Shown here: positions 1 to 8,360 of the stretch, in pieces
How positions within the stretch are numbered: position 1 is the stretch's first letter
Layout: every line of letters begins with the position of its first letter
Source of the DNA: a virus
IMG/VR virus record: IMGVR_UViG_3300037258_000141
Span: 1 to 37,108 of that record
Length of the DNA stretch: 37,108 bases
Direction: 5' to 3' (one strand)
Notes under the pieces: model-generated
The model's input: the letters and a program-made list of their open reading frames with translations, nothing else
The model's database searches: none
What the model was told of the DNA's origin: nothing
Made by a program: the position numbers and the translations under genes

Positions 1-127
1 CAACGTTATAAGCCGCCTTTGGAATATTACTAATGGTTGTATAGCCGCCAGGAGAATTAGGCGCAGGAGCCATATTAGCGGTAAGGGGAGGGCTTCCTGG
101 CGGTTGAGCAGGGGTTACATCAGGCTC
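1..127. repeat. Terminal direct repeat, left copy (assembly overlap of a circle)
   Basis: These 127 bases are identical to 36982-37108. A coding frame runs through the repeat without a break when the two ends are joined, so the repeat is best read as the overlap left when a circular or circularly permuted molecule is written as a line. The non-redundant length is 36,981 bp. A length of 127 equals a common maximum k-mer size in short-read assemblers, which fits an assembly origin rather than a packaged terminal repeat. Confidence 0.93.
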
Positions 128-799
128 AGACATAGCGGCCGCTTTATTGATACCTCTACCAGCCAATTGTGCTGCTTTTTCTCCTAAGATACCTAAGATA
201 GCTGCATGAACAGGATCACCACCCGCGCCACCTTGTTGCGCGCTAATAGCTCCCACCCTACTTGGAGCATTTGGTAGCTTATTTAGACCTTTTCCCCCAA
301 AAATTAAGTTCCCAATATTTCTGACGCTCGATTCATCTTCGCTTTGAGATGCAAGCCCGTGGCCTTTTTCAAACTCCATCAAAGCTTCATAAGGCGTTGG
401 AGCTTTAGCCTTATCGTCTTTCATTAACATCTGATAGAGATTAGGTGATTTAGGTTTACCGCCTTCATTTTCAGATCCAGGAAACTTTTCATTCAAATAA
501 CGCGCTAAAATTTGAGGAGAACTTATAAGCTGTGCCGTGCCTTCTACACCACCTGCACCTAGGTTGGCTAAAGTTTCAACAGGATTATTTGTCAAAGCAT
601 AGCGGCCAGCTTTTTTAAGTCCGCCAGGAATAGATTCAATCATCTCGCCAAAAGCAGGAATAGCGGATGACAAAGACTCCGTAATATCATTCCCGATTCC
701 CGCGAGTCCCGTTTCAGATGTTTTATATTGGTCGCGGGGAACGGTTTTCACTTCCCCCGTTTTCTTATTCCTTAACGTTATCATGTCTCTTGCTTGCAT
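1..799 (-). CDS. Ejection/internal virion protein, N-terminal part (gene crosses the circle junction)
   Basis: This is the 5' part of a 652-aa gene. It starts with ATG at 799, overlaps the stop of the 449-aa gene as ATGA, reads to base 1, and continues at 36981 down to 35822. The N-terminal part reads MQARDMITLRNKKTGEVKTV and contains Gly/Ala-rich amphipathic stretches followed by a Pro-rich linker (APAP, PAQPPGSPP). The methionine at 37054 (equivalent to base 73) is internal, residue 243, not the start. Length and place, third in a 235/449/652-aa series, match P22 gp16, which enters the host during DNA ejection. The functional assignment rests on position and size. I see no diagnostic motif. 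Confidence 0.75.
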   Translation of the reverse strand, partial: MQARDMITLRNKKTGEVKTVPRDQYKTSETGLAGIGNDITESLSSAIPAFGEMIESIPGGLKKAGRYALTNNPVETLANLGAGGVEGTAQLISSPQILARYLNEKFPGSENEGGKPKSPNLYQMLMKDDKAKAPTPYEALMEFEKGHGLASQSEDESSVRNIGNLIFGGKGLNKLPNAPSRVGAISAQQGGAGGDPVHAAILGILGEKAAQLAGRGINKAAAMSEPDVTPAQPPGSPPLTANMAPAPNSPGGYTTISNIPKAAYNV

Positions 800-2148
800 C
801 AGACAGCCTCCCAATCATCGGAAGAATAAGACTCTTCATTAGAATTAGAATTTGATTCTTGACCATTGACTGGCGTTATTTTGTTTGATTTTTTTACTTC
901 GCCCGCAGAATATTCTTTGCGATGCTTTAAATCTTTTACAAGTTCTCTTAATCGTTTTCTGTAGTTACCCGTTGTTTCACCGTGGCCTATTTGTAATTGC
1001 GCCTTAACAGTATTAATACCTTCGTTAGTCATAGGAAGACCATAAGCACCAATTAATGAATCGAGTGCAGACTTAACAAGCGCATCATATTTTGCTTCTT
1101 GACTCATTAATCCTGGAATAAGTCCCGATCCTAATCCACGTGGGTAAGGTTGAAATCCTTTTTCATCTAAAATTTTCTCAATTGTCGGTAAAGCAGTATC
1201 AATAGACGAAATAATATTTTGATGCTTACTTATCATCTTATTGGTTAAAGGTATTCCATTTTCGGTAGGCGCAGCACCAGCGGAGGCGAGTACTGTCACT
1301 TTTCCGCTAGGGTATTTAGTGATAACAGTCGTCTTACCGCTTTTATTATCAAACTTTACTTCTTGAGATTTTTTGAAACCTTTCTTTTCCAGGAAGGAAC
1401 GAGAAAGAGGATTAGAATCCCACATAGCGTCCACGCCAGAAAGCTGCGGCGAGCCTTTAGATATAACGACTTCATTAGATGCCTCCGGTGCTGGCGATTG
1501 CATAGATGGTTGTTGTTGAGCCGCACCTGCATTTGGCATACCCATAGGAGGTGCGCTAGGCATTGCCTGTCCACCACCTTGAATTGCTGCAGGAGGCATT
1601 GCAGGAGGAGGGGAACCGATCATAGTCATACCTGGGACACCAGGAGGAACCGGCAATCCTTTAGGCATTCCTGGCAGAGTACGTCCACCTTGCCCACCCT
1701 GTGGCATTGTTGGTGCATTCCCCATCATGGGAGGCATTCCACCACCTTCAGCACCATTTGGCATTGCAGGCGCAGCACCACCTTGTTGGGCACCACCCGA
1801 AAAAGCAGCCTTGAATTGCTTTTCTAATGCTTGTTGTTGTGCCAGCTCAAACATCAATTTATTAATATCCATCTGAGACTTTTTATTGCTTAACCTGCTT
1901 GAGGTTAAACCTAGCTCTTTTTCAGTTGGCAAATACTTATTAAGAATTTCCTGATGCGTATTTCCTAATTCGGTCGACTTTAAATTAGCTTTTGCATTCG
2001 GTTCAGCAAACTTGGCTTGAATTTCTTTTATAAGCGCATCTTTGGGCATGTGATAGCCCTTATAGAAATTCTCAACCGCATCTCCCATACCGGAATAGTC
2101 TCTGGCAGTTACCGGAACTGATAGAAAATTAGGAAATTGAATAGCCAT
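799..2148 (-). CDS. Ejection/internal virion protein, P22 gp20-like by position
   Basis: 449 aa. ATG at 2148 is preceded by AAGGAAG. The first ~115 residues are helical and charged. Residues ~117-225 are an extreme Gly/Pro/Met/Gln-rich low-complexity segment with repeated GMP, PPM and QGG units. The C-terminal half is folded-looking, mixed alpha/beta, with a Ser/Asn-rich tail. It sits between the 235-aa and 652-aa genes, the slot and size of P22 gp20 (471 aa), one of three proteins ejected with the DNA to build a trans-envelope conduit. The family assignment is by synteny only. A flexible linker of this type is also typical of other virion-internal proteins. Confidence 0.65.
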   Translation of the reverse strand: MAIQFPNFLSVPVTARDYSGMGDAVENFYKGYHMPKDALIKEIQAKFAEPNAKANLKSTELGNTHQEILNKYLPTEKELGLTSSRLSNKKSQMDINKLMFELAQQQALEKQFKAAFSGGAQQGGAAPAMPNGAEGGGMPPMMGNAPTMPQGGQGGRTLPGMPKGLPVPPGVPGMTMIGSPPPAMPPAAIQGGGQAMPSAPPMGMPNAGAAQQQPSMQSPAPEASNEVVISKGSPQLSGVDAMWDSNPLSRSFLEKKGFKKSQEVKFDNKSGKTTVITKYPSGKVTVLASAGAAPTENGIPLTNKMISKHQNIISSIDTALPTIEKILDEKGFQPYPRGLGSGLIPGLMSQEAKYDALVKSALDSLIGAYGLPMTNEGINTVKAQLQIGHGETTGNYRKRLRELVKDLKHRKEYSAGEVKKSNKITPVNGQESNSNSNEESYSSDDWEAV

Positions 2149-2171
2149 AATTACTTCCTTTTAATAAACGC

Positions 2172-2879
2172 TTATTTGAACCAGTCCGATCCTTTCAATG
2201 CACCTGCGCCTTGTGAAAAGGCTTTTTGTAAGGCATTAAGAAATGATTGTTTATCTTTATTGGCTTGGGTTGCATCTTGAAAACTAAGACCTGCTTGAGA
2301 TGCTAATGTACCACCCAATAAATCAGTTAAAGATTTGGTAGCATCAAAACCTTGGTCATTAAACCCTTGCTCTCCTTGCAATCCCGTACCATAAATCCCT
2401 AATGCATTTTGCAAGTATTGCTGCATGTCTCCAGACATGATTTTATTGGCCATCTCACCATATTCTGTTTGATGTTCAGGTGTTCCTGAAAACCCACCAG
2501 CTGCAGCTGTTGCACCGATTCCTTTACCTAATTTATCACGTTGGTAAGTTGCACCTGCTGACATTTCATAATTCTTCATGATGTCATTCATAAAAGATGT
2601 GGGATCCATTAGCTTCCCGTATTCACCTTCTAGCATATTTCCAGCGCGAGCACCTCGGTCAATAAATGGGTTATAAGCTTGCTTTCCCATTCCGGGTATT
2701 TGGTTTAAATATTTATTGGCGTCTTTCATGGGGTTTCTGTTCCCACCTTTACCACCACCAAAAGCACCTAATAAACCACCCAAAGCACCACCAATACCTG
2801 CGCCCCACGGACCAAATGTAGCCCCTGCCGAAGCACCAGAAACAGCCCCTGAACCTGCTCCACCCCAATCAAATGCCAT
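2172..2879 (-). CDS. Internal virion/DNA ejection protein, P22 gp7-like by position
   Basis: 235 aa. The start is taken at 2879 because AAGGAG lies 7 nt upstream. The earlier ATG at 2885 abuts the ribosome site and is too close. Residues ~5-48 are a Gly/Ala-rich, glycine-zipper-like hydrophobic segment (AGATFGPWGAGIGGALGG), as in proteins that insert into membranes during genome delivery. The rest is polar and Gln/Asn/Gly-rich, with long helices. P22 gp7 is 229 aa, lies first in the ejection cluster and is also small with a hydrophobic N terminus. The call follows from position, size and the glycine zipper, not from recognised homology. Confidence 0.62.
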   Translation of the reverse strand: MAFDWGGAGSGAVSGASAGATFGPWGAGIGGALGGLLGAFGGGKGGNRNPMKDANKYLNQIPGMGKQAYNPFIDRGARAGNMLEGEYGKLMDPTSFMNDIMKNYEMSAGATYQRDKLGKGIGATAAAGGFSGTPEHQTEYGEMANKIMSGDMQQYLQNALGIYGTGLQGEQGFNDQGFDATKSLTDLLGGTLASQAGLSFQDATQANKDKQSFLNALQKAFSQGAGALKGSDWFK

Positions 2880-2899
2880 AATCATTCTCCTTAATTTCT

Positions 2900-3172
2900 T
2901 TATGGATACGCTGTCGTTGTCACTTTTCTTAAAGCGCCACCTAATTTGAATACGATGACTTCAGCATCCGATTCATACCATCCTGTACCATCTGGCATTT
3001 TCGGGGCAACAATAGCTAAATTAGCCGCTGTTATTGGCGGGAAAGTCCACCCACTGTCACTCAAACCATTCTGCAATGCTTGATTCAATTGGTCGTGATA
3101 AATCTGCATTGGAGGGGTTAAATACCCATCTTCTTTTACATATTGTACATCCGAAAAAACTGGAATCATCAT
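2900..3172 (-). CDS. Small protein in the tail-assembly cluster, unknown function
   Basis: 90 aa. ATG at 3172 (MMIPVF) has GGAG 9 nt upstream and lies 5 bp after the gp10-like gene. The protein is acidic, with the sequence YLTPPMQIYHDQLNQALQNG and a C-terminal beta-rich half ending KVTTTAYP. It occupies the slot where P22 encodes gp26 (tail needle) and gp14, but it is far too short for a needle and lacks the long coiled coil. A small virion or assembly protein is the fair reading. Confidence 0.6.
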   Translation of the reverse strand: MMIPVFSDVQYVKEDGYLTPPMQIYHDQLNQALQNGLSDSGWTFPPITAANLAIVAPKMPDGTGWYESDAEVIVFKLGGALRKVTTTAYP

Positions 3173-3177
3173 AGTAT

Positions 3178-4818
3178 TTACGCTCCTATTTCCATCGTAC
3201 CGTTTTTAACAACGAAACGGCCTGCGCCCCAGAAACGGAGCTGGAAAGTAATTTGCTGTGCATAGCCAAGGTTATTAAAGCGTGGCTGATTTTTATAATC
3301 ACCGGTTGCCTTTAATGTATAACTAACGGCATTGCTAAAGTTAATACCGCCATTCTTGGATATCGTTAAATCAACACGTGGCTTGTTGATGGTGCAATAA
3401 CCGCCTTCAGTCAATATAGGCACACCATCTTCTGTATAAATGATTTGGTTTGTGTCTTCCGTTAATATATAGCCAAAACAAACCGGCTCATTATAAGCGT
3501 CAGGTGTCGTTCCGCTTTCAATAACAAACGTAAACATTTTGATTTTATATTTTTCAGGTCTATTCGGAATGCGATGCGTGTTAGATAAACGCACTCGAGG
3601 TATATCATATACCTTATCAACCGACTGACCGGATGAACTTGCAAACGTATCGTATTGAGTTAAATCGCTGCTAATTTCATACATGACACCGTCTTTGAAG
3701 CTCAAGAAATAGTTTTTATTACCGAAATAGACAATCTGTCTCATTGGGAATGCAGTGAAGTCCCAATCGGTCAAGTCATAGAACTTCTTAGTAGTAAAGT
3801 CGTACATCACTGTAAAATCATCAAGCGGATCAAAGAAGGTAAGAATATAAAATAGATGCCCACCTTGACGATATAGAGCGGCAGTAGAACTACTAGGTAC
3901 TTGAACTGTTTCTAGCAAATTATCAAATCCATCCGTAGAAATTCTTGATGCACCACCGCCTTGCATGACCATCAGGGAAGGGGACGACCTTTCGTTAATA
4001 CCGAGCCATGCCACTACTTCGTCGTTTGCCGCAATCGTTGCAACAGACGCTGCTCCATAATCAATATTGATAGTTGAGTTACGCTGATAAACGCCCAAGC
4101 CACCAATGTTATTCCAAATTTCTGCAACTGAAGAGCCAAATACTAATATATTGTTTCCCCGACCAGGAATTCTTATCACAGCCTTTGCAAAGTCCGGTTT
4201 TGTTTGAATAGCTAAAGTCTGCACCCAATTCAATTTATAAGCATTTGGCAGAGTGTTATCCGATCCGCTTTCAAAAATTACCCATTGCGATCCAAATACA
4301 GTGGTAAGCGCATTACCAAATATAAAATACGTATTTTGATAGGTAACATAGTTAGGCTGGAAATGTGTATCAGATGGAACGTTAACGTAGTCAGCCAGCG
4401 CAATAGCACCAGGTGCCAACGCATAGTTATAAATCCATGCTGATTGACCATCTACAAAGCAAACCTGGGACGATAGGTTTTCATCAAAGAAGACTTCACC
4501 AGATGAAGTACCAATAGCACCGATATTGGTAGCAGATTCTGAAAATTGGTTTATTCGATAGACGGTACCCGCAACCACGGCAAGAATAAAATTACCGCGA
4601 ATAGAGTGAAACACCCCACGGCCTTCCGCTCCTAATTCAACTAATCGAAGTATAGCGGCATAGCCAGGAAAATTAGTAAGCCATTCTTCTTCGCCATCAG
4701 CTGAAGAAGTAATGTACATATTATAAGTTCTTTCAACCGAAATAGTAGGGTGGATGCCAAATACGGAGCTGCCAACAATCCTTACGGGTACTTCTTCGGT
4801 ATCTGTAGTTAATCCCAT
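3178..4818 (-). CDS. P22 gp10-like tail hub / packaged DNA stabilisation protein
   Basis: 546 aa (P22 gp10 is 472). Known role: gp10 forms the tail ring that plugs the portal after packaging, together with gp4. The sequence is beta-rich throughout with blade-like units. It shows the NMYITSSADG...LTNFPGY...LRLVELG N-terminal pattern resembling the YLPVNM...SFPGI stretch of gp10, and an FGSSVAEIWNN segment resembling the conserved FGSSTIEYF segment of gp10. The start at 4818 overlaps the stop of the upstream HNH gene as TAATG, and no clear Shine-Dalgarno precedes it. Translation probably depends on coupling to the inserted endonuclease gene. Confidence 0.78.
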   Translation of the reverse strand: MGLTTDTEEVPVRIVGSSVFGIHPTISVERTYNMYITSSADGEEEWLTNFPGYAAILRLVELGAEGRGVFHSIRGNFILAVVAGTVYRINQFSESATNIGAIGTSSGEVFFDENLSSQVCFVDGQSAWIYNYALAPGAIALADYVNVPSDTHFQPNYVTYQNTYFIFGNALTTVFGSQWVIFESGSDNTLPNAYKLNWVQTLAIQTKPDFAKAVIRIPGRGNNILVFGSSVAEIWNNIGGLGVYQRNSTINIDYGAASVATIAANDEVVAWLGINERSSPSLMVMQGGGASRISTDGFDNLLETVQVPSSSTAALYRQGGHLFYILTFFDPLDDFTVMYDFTTKKFYDLTDWDFTAFPMRQIVYFGNKNYFLSFKDGVMYEISSDLTQYDTFASSSGQSVDKVYDIPRVRLSNTHRIPNRPEKYKIKMFTFVIESGTTPDAYNEPVCFGYILTEDTNQIIYTEDGVPILTEGGYCTINKPRVDLTISKNGGINFSNAVSYTLKATGDYKNQPRFNNLGYAQQITFQLRFWGAGRFVVKNGTMEIGA

Positions 4819-5504
4819 TATTCATGATCCATTAAATAAATTGCTGCTTTAGTTAACAGATCAGGGGAATCATAAAACTTACCTAATCCAGAATTACAAT
4901 CATGACAAAGTAATGATCGAATTTTTCCAGTTAAATGATTATGGTCGATACAGAGTCTCATCACTTTACCCCTTAGCTTTCTAGTTTCTTCTTTGCCACA
5001 AATAAAGCACTTATGATTCTGATCTTCAAACATTGCTTCATAAGTATCAATCTCAAGGCCATGATACCGACAAATAGCCCTAGTATTTATATCTTTGGCA
5101 TTTCTTTCATAATAATCTTTTCGCCATTTATCATACTTTTCAGGGTAATTTAATCTATCTTGTGCCGCTAATTCTTTGACTCTTTCTCTATTTTCACGTT
5201 TCCATTTAGCAGCGTCTAAAATGGATTTTTCACGTGTATTTGCATATTGAATCTTTCTTTTTTCACCAGCACAAATTTTACATCTTAAGCGTAAGTAACC
5301 TTGTTCTATGCTTTCATAAGCATTTTCAAAATTCATCAAGCCGTGCTTATCACAATTAAAACCCTTTTGCATTGCTTCAAACTTAGCTTCATCTATGCAT
5401 TTTTTGCATCTTAATTTTTTATTGTCTTTATACTTTATGTCGTAACAAACATAAGCTTCTTCTTCAGTTAAGATACCGTGTTTCTTACATTTTGATGTTT
5501 TCAT
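4818..5504 (-). CDS. HNH endonuclease, recombination endonuclease VII type (free-standing mobile gene)
   Basis: 228 aa. Two N-terminal zinc-knuckle-like units (CKKHG...CKKC and CDKHG...CKIC) lead through a basic helical linker to an endonuclease VII core: C166xxC169, catalytic DHNH at 187-190, C200xxC203, then GLGKFYDS. This family makes double-strand cuts at branched DNA or acts as a free-standing homing nuclease. It sits between the gp4-like and gp10-like genes, where P22 has no such gene, so it looks inserted. Its C-terminal core resembles the product at 29175-29597 (DHNH, then GLGKF.DS). AGGTGG precedes ATG 5504. Confidence 0.85.
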   Translation of the reverse strand: MKTSKCKKHGILTEEEAYVCYDIKYKDNKKLRCKKCIDEAKFEAMQKGFNCDKHGLMNFENAYESIEQGYLRLRCKICAGEKRKIQYANTREKSILDAAKWKRENRERVKELAAQDRLNYPEKYDKWRKDYYERNAKDINTRAICRYHGLEIDTYEAMFEDQNHKCFICGKEETRKLRGKVMRLCIDHNHLTGKIRSLLCHDCNSGLGKFYDSPDLLTKAAIYLMDHE

Positions 5505-5551
5505 ATTGCCACCTAAAAGGCATCATGATAACATTTTCTTAGGGAACAATC

Positions 5552-6265
5552 CTAACTATTAACGGGAAGCCAACCCCCGGATAAATTTACAATTGCGTAA
5601 TTAATGGCCGCACCACTACTTAGACTGCTCAATTTTTGTTGACGCAAATCCATGACATTGGTCGTGTTATTGATCCATTTAATATATTTTTGTAGTTGTG
5701 TAGCAACGTTGACAGGCACGTTGTATGAAAAATACTGGCATAGCCTATCAGCTAGCAAATACTGTAAAAAATTCGTATAGAATTGATCTAGTGTTAATGA
5801 CAAATCCTGAAAAAGAGTCACAGCATTTAAACGAAACGTGCCGTGTATTTCCAATGGATAAGCCACATCTGGAATAAAATAAAGAGAGAGCGTACCGCCC
5901 GCAAAGTTTCTCTCAAAGTGCCAATTCCATGGCAAACTTTGAATCTGAGTTGCTCTAAAGCTACCGAAGAACTCTTGACGTTGCTGGTTCCTGGTTTGAT
6001 ATCGAATACCCTGGATATAAAATACAAAGACATCAATATCAATTAAATTTGCAATATTATAATTAGGTTCGCCCGCCACAGCTGGCATCAATAACTTGTC
6101 TGTGTAGGGAATCGTTCCCTCATCAATAGTACGATCAGCCAACACCTCATTTAAGAGGCGGAGGCCATCGGTTGTTTGACTGCCGGTAACCGTTTCAAAG
6201 TCCCGACTAACAATCCCACTAAGATAATAGGAGTCCGATATGAGATTGCTTGTCAAATAAGCCAT
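5552..6265 (-). CDS. Head-tail adaptor, P22 gp4-like
   Basis: 237 aa. ATG at 6265 follows a strong GGAGAGG. The product is mostly helical at both ends, with a central beta section (YNIANLIDIDVFVFYIQGIRY, LYFIPDVAYPLEIHGTFRL). That layout is typical of the long gp4-like tail accessory factors that attach below the portal and close the capsid. Its place directly upstream of the gp10-like gene, apart from the HNH insertion, and downstream of the coat module agrees. P22 gp4 itself is shorter (166 aa). Assignment is by synteny and overall pattern. Confidence 0.68.
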   Translation of the reverse strand: MAYLTSNLISDSYYLSGIVSRDFETVTGSQTTDGLRLLNEVLADRTIDEGTIPYTDKLLMPAVAGEPNYNIANLIDIDVFVFYIQGIRYQTRNQQRQEFFGSFRATQIQSLPWNWHFERNFAGGTLSLYFIPDVAYPLEIHGTFRLNAVTLFQDLSLTLDQFYTNFLQYLLADRLCQYFSYNVPVNVATQLQKYIKWINNTTNVMDLRQQKLSSLSSGAAINYAIVNLSGGWLPVNS

Positions 6266-6285
6266 GACCTCTCCTTTTTTTTAGG

Positions 6286-7029
6286 TTAGATCGTGTACTG
6301 ATAACCAGCAACGTTAATCGCTACTGTACCTGCTGACACTTTGTAATTGATTTTAGGCGCACCTGAATCCAGTTGAGCCTGTACGTATTCTCTTACAAGA
6401 GTATGAGCAGAAGCACCCGCAACGCCTGCTATGTACTTAAGAGTATCCCCAACGGCCGCGAAGGGCTGAAGAGCAGCCGTATCGCCAGCTGCGTTAGCTG
6501 TCCAGTTAAGTTCAATTTTAGCAAGCAAGTTTTGAACAGCTGGAACGAATGTCGTTAACGTAACAGCAGCGTAGGCTGACGAGGTACCAGCACTAATTGC
6601 GGTAGCAATTGGCACATCATATACGAAAGTTCGTTCATTCGATTTTCCACTAAAGTAACCTGGTAAAAAGTTAACTGAAGCATCAGTACGAATATAACCG
6701 ATCAAACGAAACATATCATAACCAACAGGCAACAACGGAGTTGTAGAACTAGCCGACAATAATACGCCTGGTAAGTTTGTGTTAGTAGAATCACCTACCA
6801 CAAACAAGGAATATAATGTTGATAAGACTAGAACGCCGTTATCTAAGCCGTTTATGCCGTTTTCAGTAGGATCTAATGTAGCAACGGTATCCATAATGAT
6901 ATCGTTTTCATTAGTGCTATTTCGCGCACGACCAGGCTGAACAGTCGCTGCTGCCACGCCGGTGATTGCGATTTGTAGCCCGTCTACTTCTAAGTAGGGG
7001 GCATTTACGATTGGAATATTAACGCTCAT
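6286..7029 (-). CDS. Coat-adjacent structural protein (possible decoration or head-fibre protein)
   Basis: 247 aa, Ala/Thr/Val-rich and predicted all-beta. AAAGGAG precedes ATG 7029, and the gene follows the coat gene by 12 bp. The N-terminal half contains an ARNSTNENDI segment, then NGINGLDNGVLVLSTLYSLFVVGDST, a pattern common in beta-sandwich domains of phage fibre and decoration proteins. No catalytic motif is visible. The most likely role is a capsid decoration or short head-fibre protein, but a tail component is possible. Confidence 0.6.
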   Translation of the reverse strand: MSVNIPIVNAPYLEVDGLQIAITGVAAATVQPGRARNSTNENDIIMDTVATLDPTENGINGLDNGVLVLSTLYSLFVVGDSTNTNLPGVLLSASSTTPLLPVGYDMFRLIGYIRTDASVNFLPGYFSGKSNERTFVYDVPIATAISAGTSSAYAAVTLTTFVPAVQNLLAKIELNWTANAAGDTAALQPFAAVGDTLKYIAGVAGASAHTLVREYVQAQLDSGAPKINYKVSAGTVAINVAGYQYTI

Positions 7030-7041
7030 TATTAAGCTCCT

Positions 7042-8301
7042 TTACAGTGGGAATATGACAGCCATTGCGTTATCTGATACCTGTGTTTTACCCCAGATCG
7101 CATCATGAACTGTGCCATATAAGTTCTGACCGAATTGAGCACCGGTATACATACGTAGAGCCACCCCTGTATCTGGATCTTGCTCAACAGAAGTCATGAA
7201 CGGATCGCAATCAGGTAAAGGCGGAATAGCCACATAGAACTGGTTACCCGACTGAACCATACCCACACGATGCGATGGCAATACTTTAACCTGCATACCA
7301 GCAACGATTTGTTGTGTGATATTTTGGTTTTTGCCAACAGCAGCTTGTAAAGGTGGATCAATAGTAACGGTAACTTGTGAACCGCCGGTAGACGCAGCTC
7401 CTGTTACTGCTTTGAACTGAACCGGACAAGCGGAAGGTCTATGACCTGTGAAGGTACGAAAACGGATATTAGGATGACCAGAAACGTTATCTTGGAATTG
7501 GAATCTATCATATGCAACAACAGAGAACGCATCACTTGGAGCGGATGTACCACTAAAAGTAATTGCTGTTATTCCGCCATCCGCATTTTGAACTACGCTG
7601 ACAACAGTTAAGGTAACACCTGCTTGACCTTCAGATCCTGAAATATGCTCAGGTAGTAAGTTTGAGGTATACCACATTGCCTTGTTGAACGCGCCCAATT
7701 CCCAGCTGTTACGTAGCTCTTCGTTACCGCCTTTGCCACCTGGTACGAATTGATTTAATCCAGATCCGATGATGTCAGGAATTGCGATGTCGGACATATA
7801 AACTTTCGCATCGTATTTCGCTGAACCGAAGTTTCTGAAGAAAGCCATCATCTGGCCAAGCTGATTGAACGAGCTTATGGGTGTGGTTCCGTTGCCATAG
7901 AATCTGTAAGGACTCGTTTCGCAAATTCCAGCGATATCCGATTCAATAACAGCACCTAATTCTTCAATGGCGCCCTTACCAAATCTATCCATGTAATCTT
8001 CAAGGTTAAAAATTAATTGTTGAGCAGAGATATCGATACCGATATTTTTACTTTTATCAACAGTTAAAGATTGGACGCGCTGTTCAACACCTTGGAATGA
8101 TACGACCAAGCCATCGTTAGCGATGAAGCGTGGTGGCTTATCAAAGGTGATTGTATCGCCCAAATTTGCGGGATTAGCTTTTTGGAAATCGCGGTATTTT
8201 GTATTAGCGGTAGATACGAAACAGTTAATATTCTGTAAGTATGCAAGATCCGCTTTGTTGTAAGTTTGGACATTTTGCACAATATTGTTAGGCAATGCCA
8301 T
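7042..8301 (-). CDS. Major coat protein, P22 gp5-like
   Basis: 419 aa from ATG at 8301 (MALPNN), chosen over an in-frame start at 8334 because GGAGA lies just upstream and the MAL start matches this family. P22 coat is 430 aa. The order scaffold, coat, structural protein, gp4-like adaptor is the P22 head order. The sequence has the N-arm and spine-helix region (residues ~1-120, with LGDTITFDKPPRF), a large beta insertion near residues 215-330 and a C-terminal GTVHDAIWGKTQVSDNAMAV segment. The coat forms the icosahedral shell around the scaffold. Confidence 0.82.
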   Translation of the reverse strand: MALPNNIVQNVQTYNKADLAYLQNINCFVSTANTKYRDFQKANPANLGDTITFDKPPRFIANDGLVVSFQGVEQRVQSLTVDKSKNIGIDISAQQLIFNLEDYMDRFGKGAIEELGAVIESDIAGICETSPYRFYGNGTTPISSFNQLGQMMAFFRNFGSAKYDAKVYMSDIAIPDIIGSGLNQFVPGGKGGNEELRNSWELGAFNKAMWYTSNLLPEHISGSEGQAGVTLTVVSVVQNADGGITAITFSGTSAPSDAFSVVAYDRFQFQDNVSGHPNIRFRTFTGHRPSACPVQFKAVTGAASTGGSQVTVTIDPPLQAAVGKNQNITQQIVAGMQVKVLPSHRVGMVQSGNQFYVAIPPLPDCDPFMTSVEQDPDTGVALRMYTGAQFGQNLYGTVHDAIWGKTQVSDNAMAVIFPL

Positions 8302-8360
8302 GTTAATCTCTCCGTTAGATAAACATTGAGACAAAACAATACGGCATTACCAGAAATTAA

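Noticed and set aside
1363-1827. 154-codon plus-strand frame opposite the low-complexity part of the 449-aa protein
   Set aside because: It is an Arg/His/Cys/Trp-rich shadow of the repetitive Pro/Gly/Met codons on the minus strand, without a ribosome site.
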